NCBI GenBank assembly: GCA_963675135.1
Contig: OY776129.1
Span: 58,358,845-58,422,844, forward strand
Origin: Galeopsis tetrahit
Taxonomy: Eukaryota; Streptophyta; Magnoliopsida; Lamiales; Lamiaceae
Length of the DNA: 64,000 nt
Direction of reading: 5' to 3'
Positions 1 to 10,632 of the stretch are shown in pieces (the first letter of the stretch is position 1; each line of letters begins with the position of its first letter). The notes beneath the pieces are model-generated. The model saw only the letters and a program-made list of their open reading frames with translations, made no database searches and was not told the DNA's origin. A program made the translations under genes and the position numbers.

Positions 1-2
1 GG

Positions 3-2238
3 AAAGGCTTCCTGGCTATAAAAGGCAGATGGAATAAAGACGGGAAAAACTGTATTATAGTAAATATATATCCCCCTTGCAACACCAGAGAAAAACTGGA
101 ATTATGGGCCTCCTTACAGGACATAGTGGAGCAAAACTCGGATGCATATATTAGTATCGCCGGCGACTTCAACGCCATTAGAAGTGAGGAGGAGAGAGCT
201 GAACGGAATACCCGAGAGGATAGAAGGGACACAGAAGCATTCAGAGAATTCATAAACCAGGCAAATCTAGTGGACATCCCACTCTTAGGAAGGAAGTTTA
301 CCTGGTACAGGCCTGATGGGACGTGCAAAAGTCGATTGGATATAATTTTGGTCAATACGGAATGGAGTGAAAAATGGCTTGATGCGTCTCTAAAGGGGAT
401 CGGTCGATCAATATCGGACCACTGCCCAATCCACACGTTATCACAAAGGAAGGACTAGGGCCCAAAACCCTTTAGATTTTTCAACGCCTGGACAAAACAT
501 CCAAATTTCAAGGATTTCGTGAAGGCCAAATGGGGGGAGTACGAGATTCAAGTCTGGAGTGGATTTGTATTACAAGAAAAAGTAAAACTATTGAAAGGGG
601 ACCTTAGAGTGTGGAATAAATCGGTGTCTGGAAATTTGGAAACGAAAATTGAGGAAAAAAAGCCAGAGATAAATAGATTGGATACAATAGATGAAATTTT
701 TGGTCTAGAACAAAGTGAAGGCGATAAAAGGAGGAAGCTTGTAGCCGGACTACAAAATGAACTGAGGCTTAAAGAAAATCAATTACACCAAATGGCCCAA
801 GTGAATTGGCTGAAGGATGGGGACATGAATTCGAAGTTGTTCTATAAGGATATCGACAGCAGAAAATATGGAAATGCTATTAAAGGGTTGTATATAAACG
901 GCCAATGGACGGATTCGGTACAAGAGGTTAAACAAGAGGTGTTCAGACATTTCAGTACACAATTCAAGGCTGAGCGCTTTAACAGACCAAGAATACCTCC
1001 CGATTTGATAATGCAGAAGCTAGATGCCTGCGACAACACATTCTTGGTAGCAGAATTTACAGAAGAATAGGTGAAGAAGGCGATCTGGGACTGCGAAACG
1101 TCCAAAAGCCCGGGTCCGGATGGATTCTCACTGGGATTTTTCAAAGATCAATGGGAGATGTTGAAACCAGAAATTCTAAGCATGATGGCCGAATTTCATC
1201 AACATGGAAGATTGGTAAAGGGACTCAACCCCTCATTTATAGTCCTAATACAAAAAAAAAAAAGCCCAAAACCTGGATGAATTTCGCCCCATCTCGCTGA
1301 TCGGGAGTCTGTACAAAATTGTTGCAAAAATCTTAGCCAGGAGGTTAGCAAGGTTATGGAGTCAGTCATCTCGGTATGACAATCCGCCTTCATAAGTGGT
1401 CGCCAGATTATGGATGGAATTCTTGTAGCGCACGAGGCTATTGATGAAGCTAAAAAGAAACACAAGAAAATGGTGCTCTTTAAGGTGGACTTTGCAAAGG
1501 CGTATGATACGGTCGAGTGGTCATTTTTATATTGCATGATGGAGGGCATGAATTTTTCGAGCAAATGGAGATCGTGGATGAAAGAATGTGTATCTATGGC
1601 AAGCTCGGCAGTGCTTATCAACGGGAGTTCGTCGGGAGAATTCAAATTAGAACGGGGGCTGCGACAAGGGGATCCACTATCCCCTTTCCTTTTCCTCATT
1701 GTCGCGGAGGGATTAAACTGCATAGTGCGCAGGGTGGTGGAGCTCGGCCTTCTCGAACCAATTAGTATGGGAAGGAATAAGGTGCTAGTACCTCTATTAC
1801 AATACGCGGACGACACAATTTTTCTTTGCAACGGGAAAAGGGAGGATATGAAGGCGATCAAATACACCCTCAAACTGTTCGAACTAGTCGCAGGCTTGGT
1901 AGTTAATTTCACAAAATGCAGCCTGGTAGGTAGGGATGGCAATGGGGCAGAGCAGGGCGGGTATCTCAATATCCAAACCTGCCCCGCGCATATACACATC
2001 CGCCCTGCCCTGCCCCATGATCTGCTACGGGGCAGCATTTTAAGCCCTGCCCCGCCCCACGCTTGATATGAGGCAGCATTTTTGAGTCTCGCCCCGCCCT
2101 GCCCTACCCCAAGTCTCATTTTATATGTATATAAATTATTTAAAATGATATAAACTAAACATTAAAACTCATCATTAAACTAAACTAAAATAAATGTTGA
2201 TATAAATTAGGTTTAGTTTACTTAATTAAATTATTATA

Positions 2239-2274
<36 letters not shown>

Positions 2275-3985
2275 AATTCGGAACGGGGCAGGGCAGAGCA
2301 ATAAATATGTAAACCCATGCCTGCCCTGCCCTGCTCTGCGCGTGGGGCGGGGCTGACTTGCTCCATTCTCAGAATGAGGCAGGGCAGGTCAAAATCTCTC
2401 GGGACAGGGCGGGGCGACTTCGGGTCAGGTCATTTTGCCATCCCTACTGGTAGGAATAAACATTAGCATTGTAGAAAAGCAGGAGATGACATCCTCTTTG
2501 GGATGCTCTATCGGTGCTCTTCCGATGGATTTCTTGGGAATGAATGTGGGTTTGAATCACCACAAAACAACTTTGTGGGCTGGGATGCTGAAAAAAATTA
2601 GGGGAAAATTAACAGGGTGGAAGGATAAACAGATCTCGTCGGGAGGAAGAGCGACTCTCGTTCAAGCCGTCCTATCCGCGGTCCCGACTTATTATCTATC
2701 TTTCTTCAAAATCCCGAGAGTCGTATTGAATGAGGTGAAAAAAATTCAGAGGAACTTCCTGTGGGGAGGGGGGATCGGTGAAAATAGGAAAATTCCATGG
2801 ATAAGTTGGGAGGAAATATGTAAAGATAAATTAAGCGGAGGACTCGGCATTAGAGATTTGAACCTGTTCAACATTGCTCTCCTCGGTAAATGGATCTGGA
2901 GGTTCGTCACAGAAAGAGAGAACCTGTAGGTCAAAGTGCTAGAATCACGTTATGGGGGATTAGGGAACGAAGCTCTTATGAATCATGGGAGAAGGAACCG
3001 TGGGGCAGGTGAATCAAGCTGGTGGAAAGAAAAAAAAAACGTATACAACGAACTTGGAGGCAGCGAGGCAAGATATAAATTACGGAGAATAGTTGGAGGC
3101 GGAGAGCGTACGTCGTTTTGGAAGGATGAATGGACAGAGGGCAATGGAACAATTAGTGAAAACTTCCAGGAATTGTTCAACATTAGCAAACAAAAGGAGG
3201 CATCAGTTTATAACATGGGATCATGGGGGGAAAACGGTTGGCAGTGGGACTGGGAACACCCGTTAAATGAATATGAGAATAATTCACTAACTGATTTACT
3301 TGCCTTATTGAACAGGTCTTCGCTGATGCAGGGAGCGGAGGACTCGTGGAACTAGGAGTTTGTGACTACAAGACGCTACACCACCAGCACCGCTAACGCA
3401 AAATTAATCGAAGCAAAGGAGACAACGGCTGAAGTTTCAGAGGATAAACAAGAATACGGAAACCTTTGGAAAAATTATGCGCCACGGAGAGTGAAATTGA
3501 TCGGATGGAAGGCTCTAAAAGGGAGGTTTGCAACAATTGATAACCTGAGAAAAAGAGGAATACATATCACTAGAGAGGAGGCGAGATGCTCTTTATGCGT
3601 TAGTGAAATGGAGAGCAATAGACATCTGATCTCGGAATGCAACTTCTCAACGACAATATGGAAGAACTGCTATGGCTGGCTCAAAATCTGTGTGGTTCCA
3701 CATTCGGATATTAGGATTCACAGCCTACAACTCAGTGAAGCCCTCGGACGGAGCAAGATACAGAAGAGGTTCATGTCCACCATTTGGAACTGTGTCGTAT
3801 CGGAAGTATGGAATAGTCGCAATTCAAAAAGATTCAAGGACGAACATCAATACCCTCTGAAAGCCGCGAAGAGGATTAAGATAAATCTTTGGGCATGGTT
3901 AGGCGGGCAAAATCTTATAAACACAAACTCGTCAGTATCTGCCTGGTTCTGTGATCCGTTAGCTTGCTTTAACGAGCCAGTATAG
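3..3985 (+). pseudogene. LINE ORF2 pseudogene (endonuclease / reverse transcriptase / zf-RVT)
   Basis: The endonuclease part shows AGDFN near 165 and SDHCPI near 415. The reverse transcriptase shows SPGPDGF near 1105, FAKAYDTVEW near 1490, RQGDPLSPF near 1665 and the catalytic YADD near 1803. The tail shows a zinc-binding C-x2-C and H-x3-C arrangement (CSLC, HLISEC) near 3590-3640. TAG stops at 456, 1068, 2927 and 3352 sit where the reading continues in the same frame on both sides, which fits point mutations of tryptophan or glutamate codons. A frameshift lies at the A-run near 1250-1261 and a TGA near 1378. Removing the hAT insert and one copy of its target duplication rejoins the frame exactly. 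The product would reverse-transcribe and nick target DNA, but it cannot be made from this copy. Confidence 0.9.
1931..2446. mobile_element. non-autonomous hAT element (MITE)
   Basis: A 516-bp element with terminal inverted repeats starting TAGGGATGGCAA, flanked by the perfect 8-bp duplication CTGGTAGG (1923-1930 and 2447-2454). An 8-bp duplication with this terminus is the hAT signature. The subterminal regions are packed with GGGCAGGGC-type repeats in both orientations, and the centre is AT-rich with a (TA)n run at about 2241-2271. It has no coding capacity. It lies inside the LINE reverse transcriptase and so is younger than the LINE. Confidence 0.93.
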
Positions 3986-4113
3986 AAAGGATCAGAGGCG
4001 GAAAGATCTAACACAATAATATGTAACATAAGAAACACATGTAAACCATATGGGTTGAGTACCCCCTATACTCGCGTTAATACAAATACTTTTTACTGTT
4101 AAAAAAAAAAAAA

Positions 4114-5683
4114 TGCAATCCACGCGCACTGATTTTGCTAAAAACTTGACATTTTTAATTGGGTGTTTTATTTTCTCGCCAGATGGTCTCGTGGATCTTA
4201 TTTTATTAGTAAAGTTTGAACGACACATATGCCATACGAATAAGATTACCTATTTTAATTTTTAGATTTCATTATATGAATGATTGACACGTGTTATATT
4301 AAAAAATAATTAACGTCTTATAATATGGAAGGCGACACGTGTTAAAAGTTCAGTATGATGAAATATCAATAAAACACGAAAAGTGGAATAGGAAAATTGA
4401 AATGTGTGGCCTAATCCCGTACTTTATCCACCGTTCCAAATTGGTATTCCTTTTTTTTTTTTTTTTACTGTATTCATATAAATTTTCACACTGTAAAAAA
4501 GAAAAAGAAAATACAAATTTTACATAATAAACGTAAAAGAAAATTCAATATTTTTACCACTTTTTTTAATTTACGTATTCAAATCAATGAAAAAATGGGC
4601 CTGGAACAGAGGGGTACAAGATTAAAATCTTGGTGAAATGATTAAACATATATGTATTTAAAATGTTACTATTGTTTAAGATAAGAAGTACTATGCCTAT
4701 AATAAAAAATACAAAAAAGTACTATTGTTTAAAAACACGTAATTCATTTTAAAATCACTAAGTAAAAACAATTTGTATACTTAAAATAAAAAAAATAAAA
4801 AAAAACCTTTAGCTTTGGGTTCACATATTTTTTTGTCAAACGGATAAAAACTAATTTTTGTACGAGTCACGACGATATAAGACGAATTGTGAGATGCATG
4901 ATTCAAATTAATTGTATTTCGATCATTAACTTCTTCAATTTTAATTTTCTCTTTATTTAGTTCAATTTTAACTCGGAAGTCTCACAATAAAATGATTTTG
5001 AGAATGTAGGGTCGACAATGAGACATGTATCACATTTCAATTTTACTTACACCCACAGGCCACATCATATATATATATATACAACATTCAATAAATATTT
5101 GAACAAGTTTTGCTTAAAATCGTCCCATGAATCCGTTATGTATGATGACTATTACTTTTTTTTTTTTTTTTTAATAAAAGTACACTTTTTTGTATTATTA
5201 CTATATGTCTATCTATATGTGATTACGAGTGTGAGTCATTCAATACATATTTAAATATAATTCGATAGAAATATTATAGTACAAATTTGATAAAATCTAA
5301 AATTTGGCTGAGAACTTGAGTTTGATAAAAAGATAAAACAATTATAAACGTAACCTAACAAATTATTGGAGCTCCATTTTGTATTAGACTTGATTGAAAC
5401 TTGTATGAGATTGATTCAATTGATTAGCCAACAACTTCAAACCCGATTAATAACGGAATAAGTTTGATATTTTTTTATGTCTCGATATTTAATTCAAGGA
5501 CCGATTGGGACCAATTTCGTCGTTCACGAGCATACTTCTAATTCTCAAATCTACACCACTAGGTAATTAACTCCTTGGAGTTACCGAATTAGATTGATAA
5601 GATTTCTAACAAATTAAATTTGAGCGTTCGAGTCATGAATTCATTACAGCATTATATAAGTACATTTTTTTTTCTATTTTGCT
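4114..5683. other. AT-rich intergenic stretch, nothing recognised
   Basis: About 1.6 kb of low-complexity AT-rich sequence between the LINE tail and the first foldback element. It has several T-runs and A-runs (4452-4467, 5158-5173). Short open frames are present but have no recognisable domains. I see no gene or terminal inverted repeats. Confidence 0.6.
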
Positions 5684-5692
5684 ATAAGTATA

Positions 5693-6057
5693 GGGATTAA
5701 AGTTTTTTTAGTCCTTTAAGTTTGACTAATTTTGAATTTGGTCCCGATGGAATACACATTTTGATTTTAGTCCCATAAGTTGGTCGAAATTTTGAATTCA
5801 GTCCAATTACTACAATTTGAGGTAAATAAATCGATCAAATCCACTTATTTTTGCATTTTTCTGCACATGAGCAAATTCACAGTTGATTTGAATTGCACAC
5901 GAGCTAAGAATTTGACCGGTTTATTTACCTACAATGGTAGTAATTGGACTGAATTCAAAATTTCGACCAACTTATGAGACCAAAATCAAAATGTGTATTC
6001 CATCAGGACCAAATTCAAAATTAGTCCAACTTAAAGGACTAAAAAAACTATAATCCC
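5693..6057. mobile_element. foldback Mutator-type MITE with 9-bp target duplication
   Basis: A 365-bp near-palindrome. The arms of about 150 bp start GGGATTA and pair with each other with only scattered mismatches around a short loop near 5850-5905. The flanks are the perfect 9-bp direct repeat ATAAGTATA (5684-5692 and 6058-6066). Long inverted repeats with a 9-bp duplication point to the Mutator superfamily. The words for 'gtcc' and 'ggacc' in the arms recur in a regular pattern, but there is no coding capacity. Confidence 0.9.
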
Positions 6058-6234
6058 ATAAGTATATAACCATATGTTTGATCATTGCAATTGCATATTA
6101 ACTCTAAAGGTATTTTTTTTTTCAATCAACCCTATTATTTACAATATCAAATTATTGTTAGCAGTCAGATTCATGTCATAAAGACCTCGTTGTTTGTTGA
6201 AGCAAACTATTAATTTCAACCAATAGTTACATTA

Positions 6235-6390
6235 CGACCATGTTTGATAGCTTAAATTAACTATATATCATTTTTATTGGTTGTTTAATAACTTAGATTA
6301 AGGGTAGATTATACTTTAAAATTTATAAAGTTTAGTTATCATCCTAATCTTATCTTAGATAATCCGTCTTTGCTATCAAATATGTTCTAG
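6235..6390. mobile_element. possible small MITE (PIF/Harbinger-like)
   Basis: The ends GACCATGTTTGATAGC and GCTATCAAATATGTTC are inverted copies with three mismatches, and TTA flanks both sides (6232-6234 and 6391-6393). The TTA duplication would suit PIF/Harbinger, but the two termini differ in length by two bases, so the family call is weak. Confidence 0.4.
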
Positions 6391-6654
6391 TTAATTATAA
6401 ATAGGGTGGAAATTATAGGGGGTAAGGCGATCGGAAGGTGGAGAGTCCCCAACCGACACAAAATCAACGGTGCATCATCACTCATCATTAGTGGGGCATA
6501 TAATTACTCTTCAATTTATTTATCATTAAGAATTTGCAAAGCACCGCAGCTTGGATAAGCATAATTAATTAGTGCAATTAATCATTGTACTAAGTGGTTA
6601 TGTGGTCACTCCTCATATATGATTTTGACTAAACGATGTGGTTTCTTCTTGCTA

Positions 6655-6729
6655 TTTTTTTTTATAGAAAAATATATTAATAAGCAATAAAGATTGGGCC
6701 ATAAGGTATGCCCCATTACATTTGAGGAA
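6655..6729 (-). mobile_element. 5'-truncated LINE tail with 14-bp target duplication
   Basis: A 75-bp insert beginning with a T-run is flanked by the direct repeat GTTTCTTCTTGCTA (6641-6654 and 6730-6743). Read on the minus strand it is a short 3' UTR-like sequence followed by poly(A), which is what a severely 5'-truncated LINE insertion leaves. Confidence 0.75.
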
Positions 6730-7276
6730 GTTTCTTCTTGCTAATTAAATATTAGTGTTAAAAAACACGGAGATTAACTAAATATATATATTAAGATGGC
6801 TAGAATTTCGTTGCAATTTATGACAAATCCAGTGAAATGGTCAAAATCAAATAGTTTTGCAACGGAAATTAAATTGATTGCAAATTATGACTGTATTTGG
6901 GACGAATTTCCACTGAAAAAGGAAACAACGATGTTTAAGTGAAATTACAATGGAAAAATTATCGTAAACCCGACCTTTGAATTTACGATGGTAAAATCGT
7001 CGTTTAATCGAAGCTGTTCCGCCTAAGCATATATACAATTTTTTAAAATATATATTTTCTTACATTTGCAATCATTGTATTATGACCAAAAAAATAAATC
7101 ATCGTAATCACATTTTGCCATGATATTTTCATTGCAAAACATCTTTTTTTAGTGTTAGGGAAATCAGTACAAATGCACGACACACCTCAGTACTTGTGTG
7201 GTAATTAATACATTTTCAAATGATGGTTTAATGAAGTTCAGTGTTACATTTTAACATTACCTCTATATCAGCATTC

Positions 7277-7322
7277 AGCACCCTGCGTTTTTTTTTTCTT
7301 TTTAATCTCAAGCACCCTGCGT
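7277..7322 (-). repeat. poly(T) mini-insertion with direct repeats
   Basis: AGCACCCTGCGT occurs at 7277-7288 and 7311-7322 around a 22-base T-rich insert. This looks like a retroposon insertion that kept little more than its poly(A) tail (minus orientation). Confidence 0.6.
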
Positions 7323-8525
7323 ACTTAATATAAACATTAAAAAAAAAAAAATCAAGTTAAACTTACTTTTACGGAATCCTTTGTTGTATGAGTATCTGAC
7401 CTCGTTCAATTTAAAAAAAAATATATTTTGCATGTAGAAATTATGATTATATGTTGAAATTTTCATTATAAGGCAAAATGTAAGATTTTTTTATATATAT
7501 TGGAGTATTTTTTAACAGGAAACAAAATGTAAGTTGATTAAAATACAAGTTGAATTAAGGTAGAGGTGATGATGATAATCAAGTGAGAAGAAAGGGGGGC
7601 ATGCATGAACCTTGCAGATGAGATATGGCCGTATTTGCAAACCTTTCTTTAAAATAATGATTCACTTCCCATGTGGATGTGGTCGATTTCAAAAACATGG
7701 GAAAAAGCAAAAAGTCGCCTACCTTCTCCTAAAGCTAAACTATTTATTTTTAGAGTAAATAATACATAATTAATCCTTTACTTTAATTAAAAAAAATGAA
7801 AATCATGATGACCGACATTTTAAAAATAATACTCTGTATTAAAATTATTCACATAAATCATAAGTTCTCTTGAAAATTACTCAAATAGCATGTTTTGATC
7901 TTATAGTAACACGTACAATACCTAGTGACGACATTAATTAGTTATACTTCACATATAAAATACTGTATAACCGACAAGTTCCATTGGAATGATCAAATCT
8001 CGATGAGTCTCTTTGACATTTCAACATATGAGATTTGAGATTTGTCAAGTGGAGTGAGCAATCAACCAATCAAAGAAATCCTTAAACTCATGCACCTCGG
8101 CTTGGTATGAACAATTCATCATTTTTACACAAAGACTCATATGATCCGAAAAAATGACTAGAGTTCGGAGAGTGTAGACAACAAACATCAAGCCTAAGGG
8201 CATGTTTGTTTTGGGATGAGAAATCCGGATTTGAGATTTCGAAACTCCACCCCGTTACAGTTTGAGATGGTCACCCTAAATATAGTTCAATGAAAACCTA
8301 TTATTCAACCTCCTCCCAATATAAAATATATGTCCTTTTAAATTAATACGTATATATCAAGAAAAATGATAATTTTAAGATGTAAATTTGTATTTTTTTT
8401 TCTATTTAATTTACATTAAAAGACATAAAACGTTATTTAATTTTACAAATTTAAAATATTATAGAACATAAGGGGTGTTTGATTCTTCTAATATTGTAGA
8501 CCTAAAAAAGGCAAAATTGGAAAAA
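7323..8525. other. AT-rich intergenic stretch, nothing recognised
   Basis: 1.2 kb without a recognisable gene or a complete element. Words such as GGGCATGTTTG near 8200 resemble PIF/Harbinger ends, but no inverted partner was found. Confidence 0.5.
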
Positions 8526-9037
8526 TTATGATAAGGGTCCGACTATTTAACACCTCCCGTTCGGTTTAGAACACACCTCCGATAGACGCACCCCCAAATC
8601 TTAGTTGAGATAGATGTACCCTCTTTCTAATTGTCATAAATGCCATTTATATCATTTAATGTCTTTTATTATCTACATTCCACTCGTTAGATGCACCCCA
8701 CCGTAAACCCTAATTTTATCAACTTATTTATTTCTTCCTCATTTTTCTCCTTCTTTCACACGTCGCTCTACTGTCGCCCCGCCGCTCCTTGACGCCGCCG
8801 CCCCACCATGGTCTCTCTCTCTCTAAAAAAAAAAATGTCTATGATCGATCGCCGCCCCCCTCCCTTCCTCTCTTTCTCCCTTTTTTTTTTTTGTCTCTTC
8901 CCTTCCCCATCTGTCGTCGCCTCCTCACCCACCCGCCCCACCCCGATCCAAGACGCCTGCCGCCCAGGCACCCACCCATGTTTGGATTTTAAGTTTTAGG
9001 CTTTTATTTTTAAAATTTTGTTTTTATTTTATTTTCG

Positions 9038-9233
9038 ACCATTTTAGTTCAACATTATACACTTTCGTTGATAAATTGTTGTCGACCAGAGTGTATATAG
9101 TCAACCTAAAATGGTAGATTTTTTTTTTTTTTTAAATTATATTTTTTTTCGACCAACCAGTGTCAACCATATACACTCTTGTCGACAACGATTTGTCAAC
9201 ATGAGTGTATATGGTTGGCACTGGTTGGTCGAA
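9038..9233. repeat. two consecutive long hairpins
   Basis: The first hairpin pairs about 9038-9063 with 9090-9115. The second pairs about 9148-9178 with 9204-9233, and its arms contain GACCAACCAGTG and CACTGGTTGGTC. Both share the core TATACACT and a GTCGAC near the loop, so they look like diverged copies of one unit. Confidence 0.75.
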
Positions 9234-9456
9234 ATTTAAAAAAAAAATTGAGATTTTTCTATGTTTTTTTTCTGAAATTTCTGAATTTTTTTTGTTTGGT
9301 GGTCACCGAAAATAGTGGCGGTGGTAGTGATGACGGTTACTGCAAAAATTAGGTTTAAGGTTTAAAGATTGAATGAGGGGTGTAGTTAGTAGTGGGAGTG
9401 CATTTAATAGTGTAATATTATTTAAAGGGTATTTTAAAGTTTTCACATAATTATTA

Positions 9457-9731
9457 CTCCCTCCGTCCCTGAAAAGTTTTCATACTTTCATTTTTTGTTT
9501 GTCCTCCAAAAGTTTGCATACCCCAAAATATAGAAATAATCATCATAATCTCTACCCTCACAATATACACATATTTACCCTTTATGTCATTACTTTTGGG
9601 ACCCATCATACACTCAACCCACTCTATATATAAAAGTTTATAAAATTACCCTTCAACATTCTCTATCATTACACTTTTTTCTTAAAGCATGTGCCCAAGA
9701 TTCTCTGTAAACTTTTCGAGGACGGAGGGAG
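9457..9731. mobile_element. Stowaway-like (Tc1/mariner) MITE
   Basis: A 275-bp element with termini CTCCCTCCGTCC and GGACGGAGGGAG flanked by TA on both sides. The inner part of the repeat reads tgAAAAGTTTTCATACTTTC. It belongs to the same family as the copy at 53666-53955. Confidence 0.88.
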
Positions 9732-9738
9732 TATATTA

Positions 9739-10019
9739 CTCCCTCCGTCCCGCAATTACTTTCACACTTTCCTTTTCGGGACGTCCCACAATAACTTTCA
9801 CACCCTTAAAATGGAAAACCCTTTATAAACACCACCCTCACAATATCCTCAATTTACACAAATGACATTACTTTTTCTCCACATTTACACAAAAGTCAAC
9901 TCATTTTTTTACTTTATACATAAAAGTATACAAAATTATCCCTCAAAATTCCCACTAAATTCACTTTTCTTATTTTGTGTGTCACTTCACATGTGAAAGT
10001 AATCACGAGACGGAGGGAG
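9739..10019. mobile_element. Stowaway-like MITE, second copy
   Basis: A 281-bp element with termini CTCCCTCCGTCCCG and CGAGACGGAGGGAG and flanking TA. The subterminal GCAATTACTTTCACAC is inverted at the right end. It is a different subfamily from the neighbour at 9457-9731. Confidence 0.88.
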
Positions 10020-10085
10020 TATTAAATTGAGTGGGGTGTGTTCTAAACCGAACTGAAGGTGTAAGTAGTCAGACCCTTATGATAA

Positions 10086-10401
10086 GCAATGGATAACGAA
10101 AAAGCCCAAAGGAGAGGACACAACACGAAAAAGCCCATAAAGTTGCTATCCACAATTCAATTCAATTTAATTTTTATTTTATTTTTTGGTTAAGATTTAA
10201 AGTTGGAGCCCTTTTATACATATAAGTAGGATCGGGATTTAAAGTTGGAGCCCTTTTAATTAAGAAAATATATAATGAAGGGAAATAAACCTGTTTTATT
10301 ATAAATAAAATGAATTGAAAATGGGACCCATAAAATAATCTCAAAATTTAGATTTTCGGTGATCGATTCGATTTTCGTAGTGAGAAAATGCATTCACAGA
10401 A
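10086..10401. other. short intergenic stretch
   Basis: About 315 bp of AT-rich sequence between the Mutator-like element and the first Copia element. The phrase GATTTAAAGTTGGAGCCC occurs twice (near 10194 and 10238), a small local duplication. No gene is visible. Confidence 0.5.
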
Positions 10402-10406
10402 ATAAC

Positions 10407-10618
10407 TGAAGAAGTTGTAAATTGTTTCTATTTTTCATCTTGTAAAAGCGTGAAAACGTTTTTGTTAGTTCTCCTTTCCCACTTTGTATAAATAGACACA
10501 TCTGTTATCTTCTTCGATTAACAGTTCATAATAATGAAAATGTTGGTTTCTCAATAACCGTCTCTTCCCCCTTTTCAATTTTGCGATGAATTTAACTTAT
10601 ACTTGCTGAGTTTCTACA
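10407..10618 (+). repeat. 5' LTR of the first Copia element
   Basis: 212 bp, starts TGAAGAAGTTG and ends TTTCTACA. It contains the TATA-like box TATAAATA at 10487-10494, a likely promoter for the element. Confidence 0.95.
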
Positions 10619-10632
10619 TGGTATCAGTAGTA
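10619..10632 (+). promoter_or_regulatory. primer-binding site (tRNA-iMet)
   Basis: TGGTATCAGTAGTA directly follows the 5' LTR. TGGTATCA matches the 3' end of plant initiator methionine tRNA, the usual Copia primer. Confidence 0.88.

Larger units (their letters stand above)
1..4113 (+). mobile_element. L1-type LINE, 3' part, decayed
   Basis: Non-LTR retrotransposon running in from the left window edge. It shows, in order, the end of an endonuclease domain, a reverse transcriptase, a C-terminal zinc-binding domain, a short 3' UTR and a poly(A) run at about 4101-4113. This domain order is that of plant L1-clade ORF2. The element is dead: several in-frame stops and at least one frameshift break the protein, and a hAT MITE sits at 1931-2446. 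The 5' end and the target-site duplication cannot be seen because the element begins outside the window. Confidence 0.93.
8535..10076. mobile_element. Mutator-like non-autonomous element with nested MITEs
   Basis: A 1,542-bp element with inverted termini of about 46 bp starting GGGTCYGACTA and containing the conserved CGGTTTAGAACACACC. It is flanked by the perfect 9-bp duplication TTATGATAA (8526-8534 and 10077-10085). It contains a GC- and CT-rich block (about 8760-8990), two hairpins (9038-9233) and two Stowaway-like MITEs (9457-9731 and 9739-10019) placed only 7 bp apart. No transposase is visible. The GC-rich block differs sharply from the surrounding DNA and may be a captured host fragment, as in Pack-MULEs, but I cannot name a source gene. 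Confidence 0.88.

Noticed and set aside
6780..7160. CACTA-like fragment (TTTTTTTAGTG near 7150, CGTTGCAATTT-like words)
   Set aside because: No CACTA left end and no target duplication.
8195..8490. GGGCATGTTTG and GGGGTGTTTG as the ends of a PIF/Harbinger element
   Set aside because: Both words have the same orientation, so they are not inverted ends.
8789..8999. Overlapping proline-rich open frames on both strands
   Set aside because: Low-complexity CT-rich text with no domain; present on both strands, and it lies inside a Mutator-like element.
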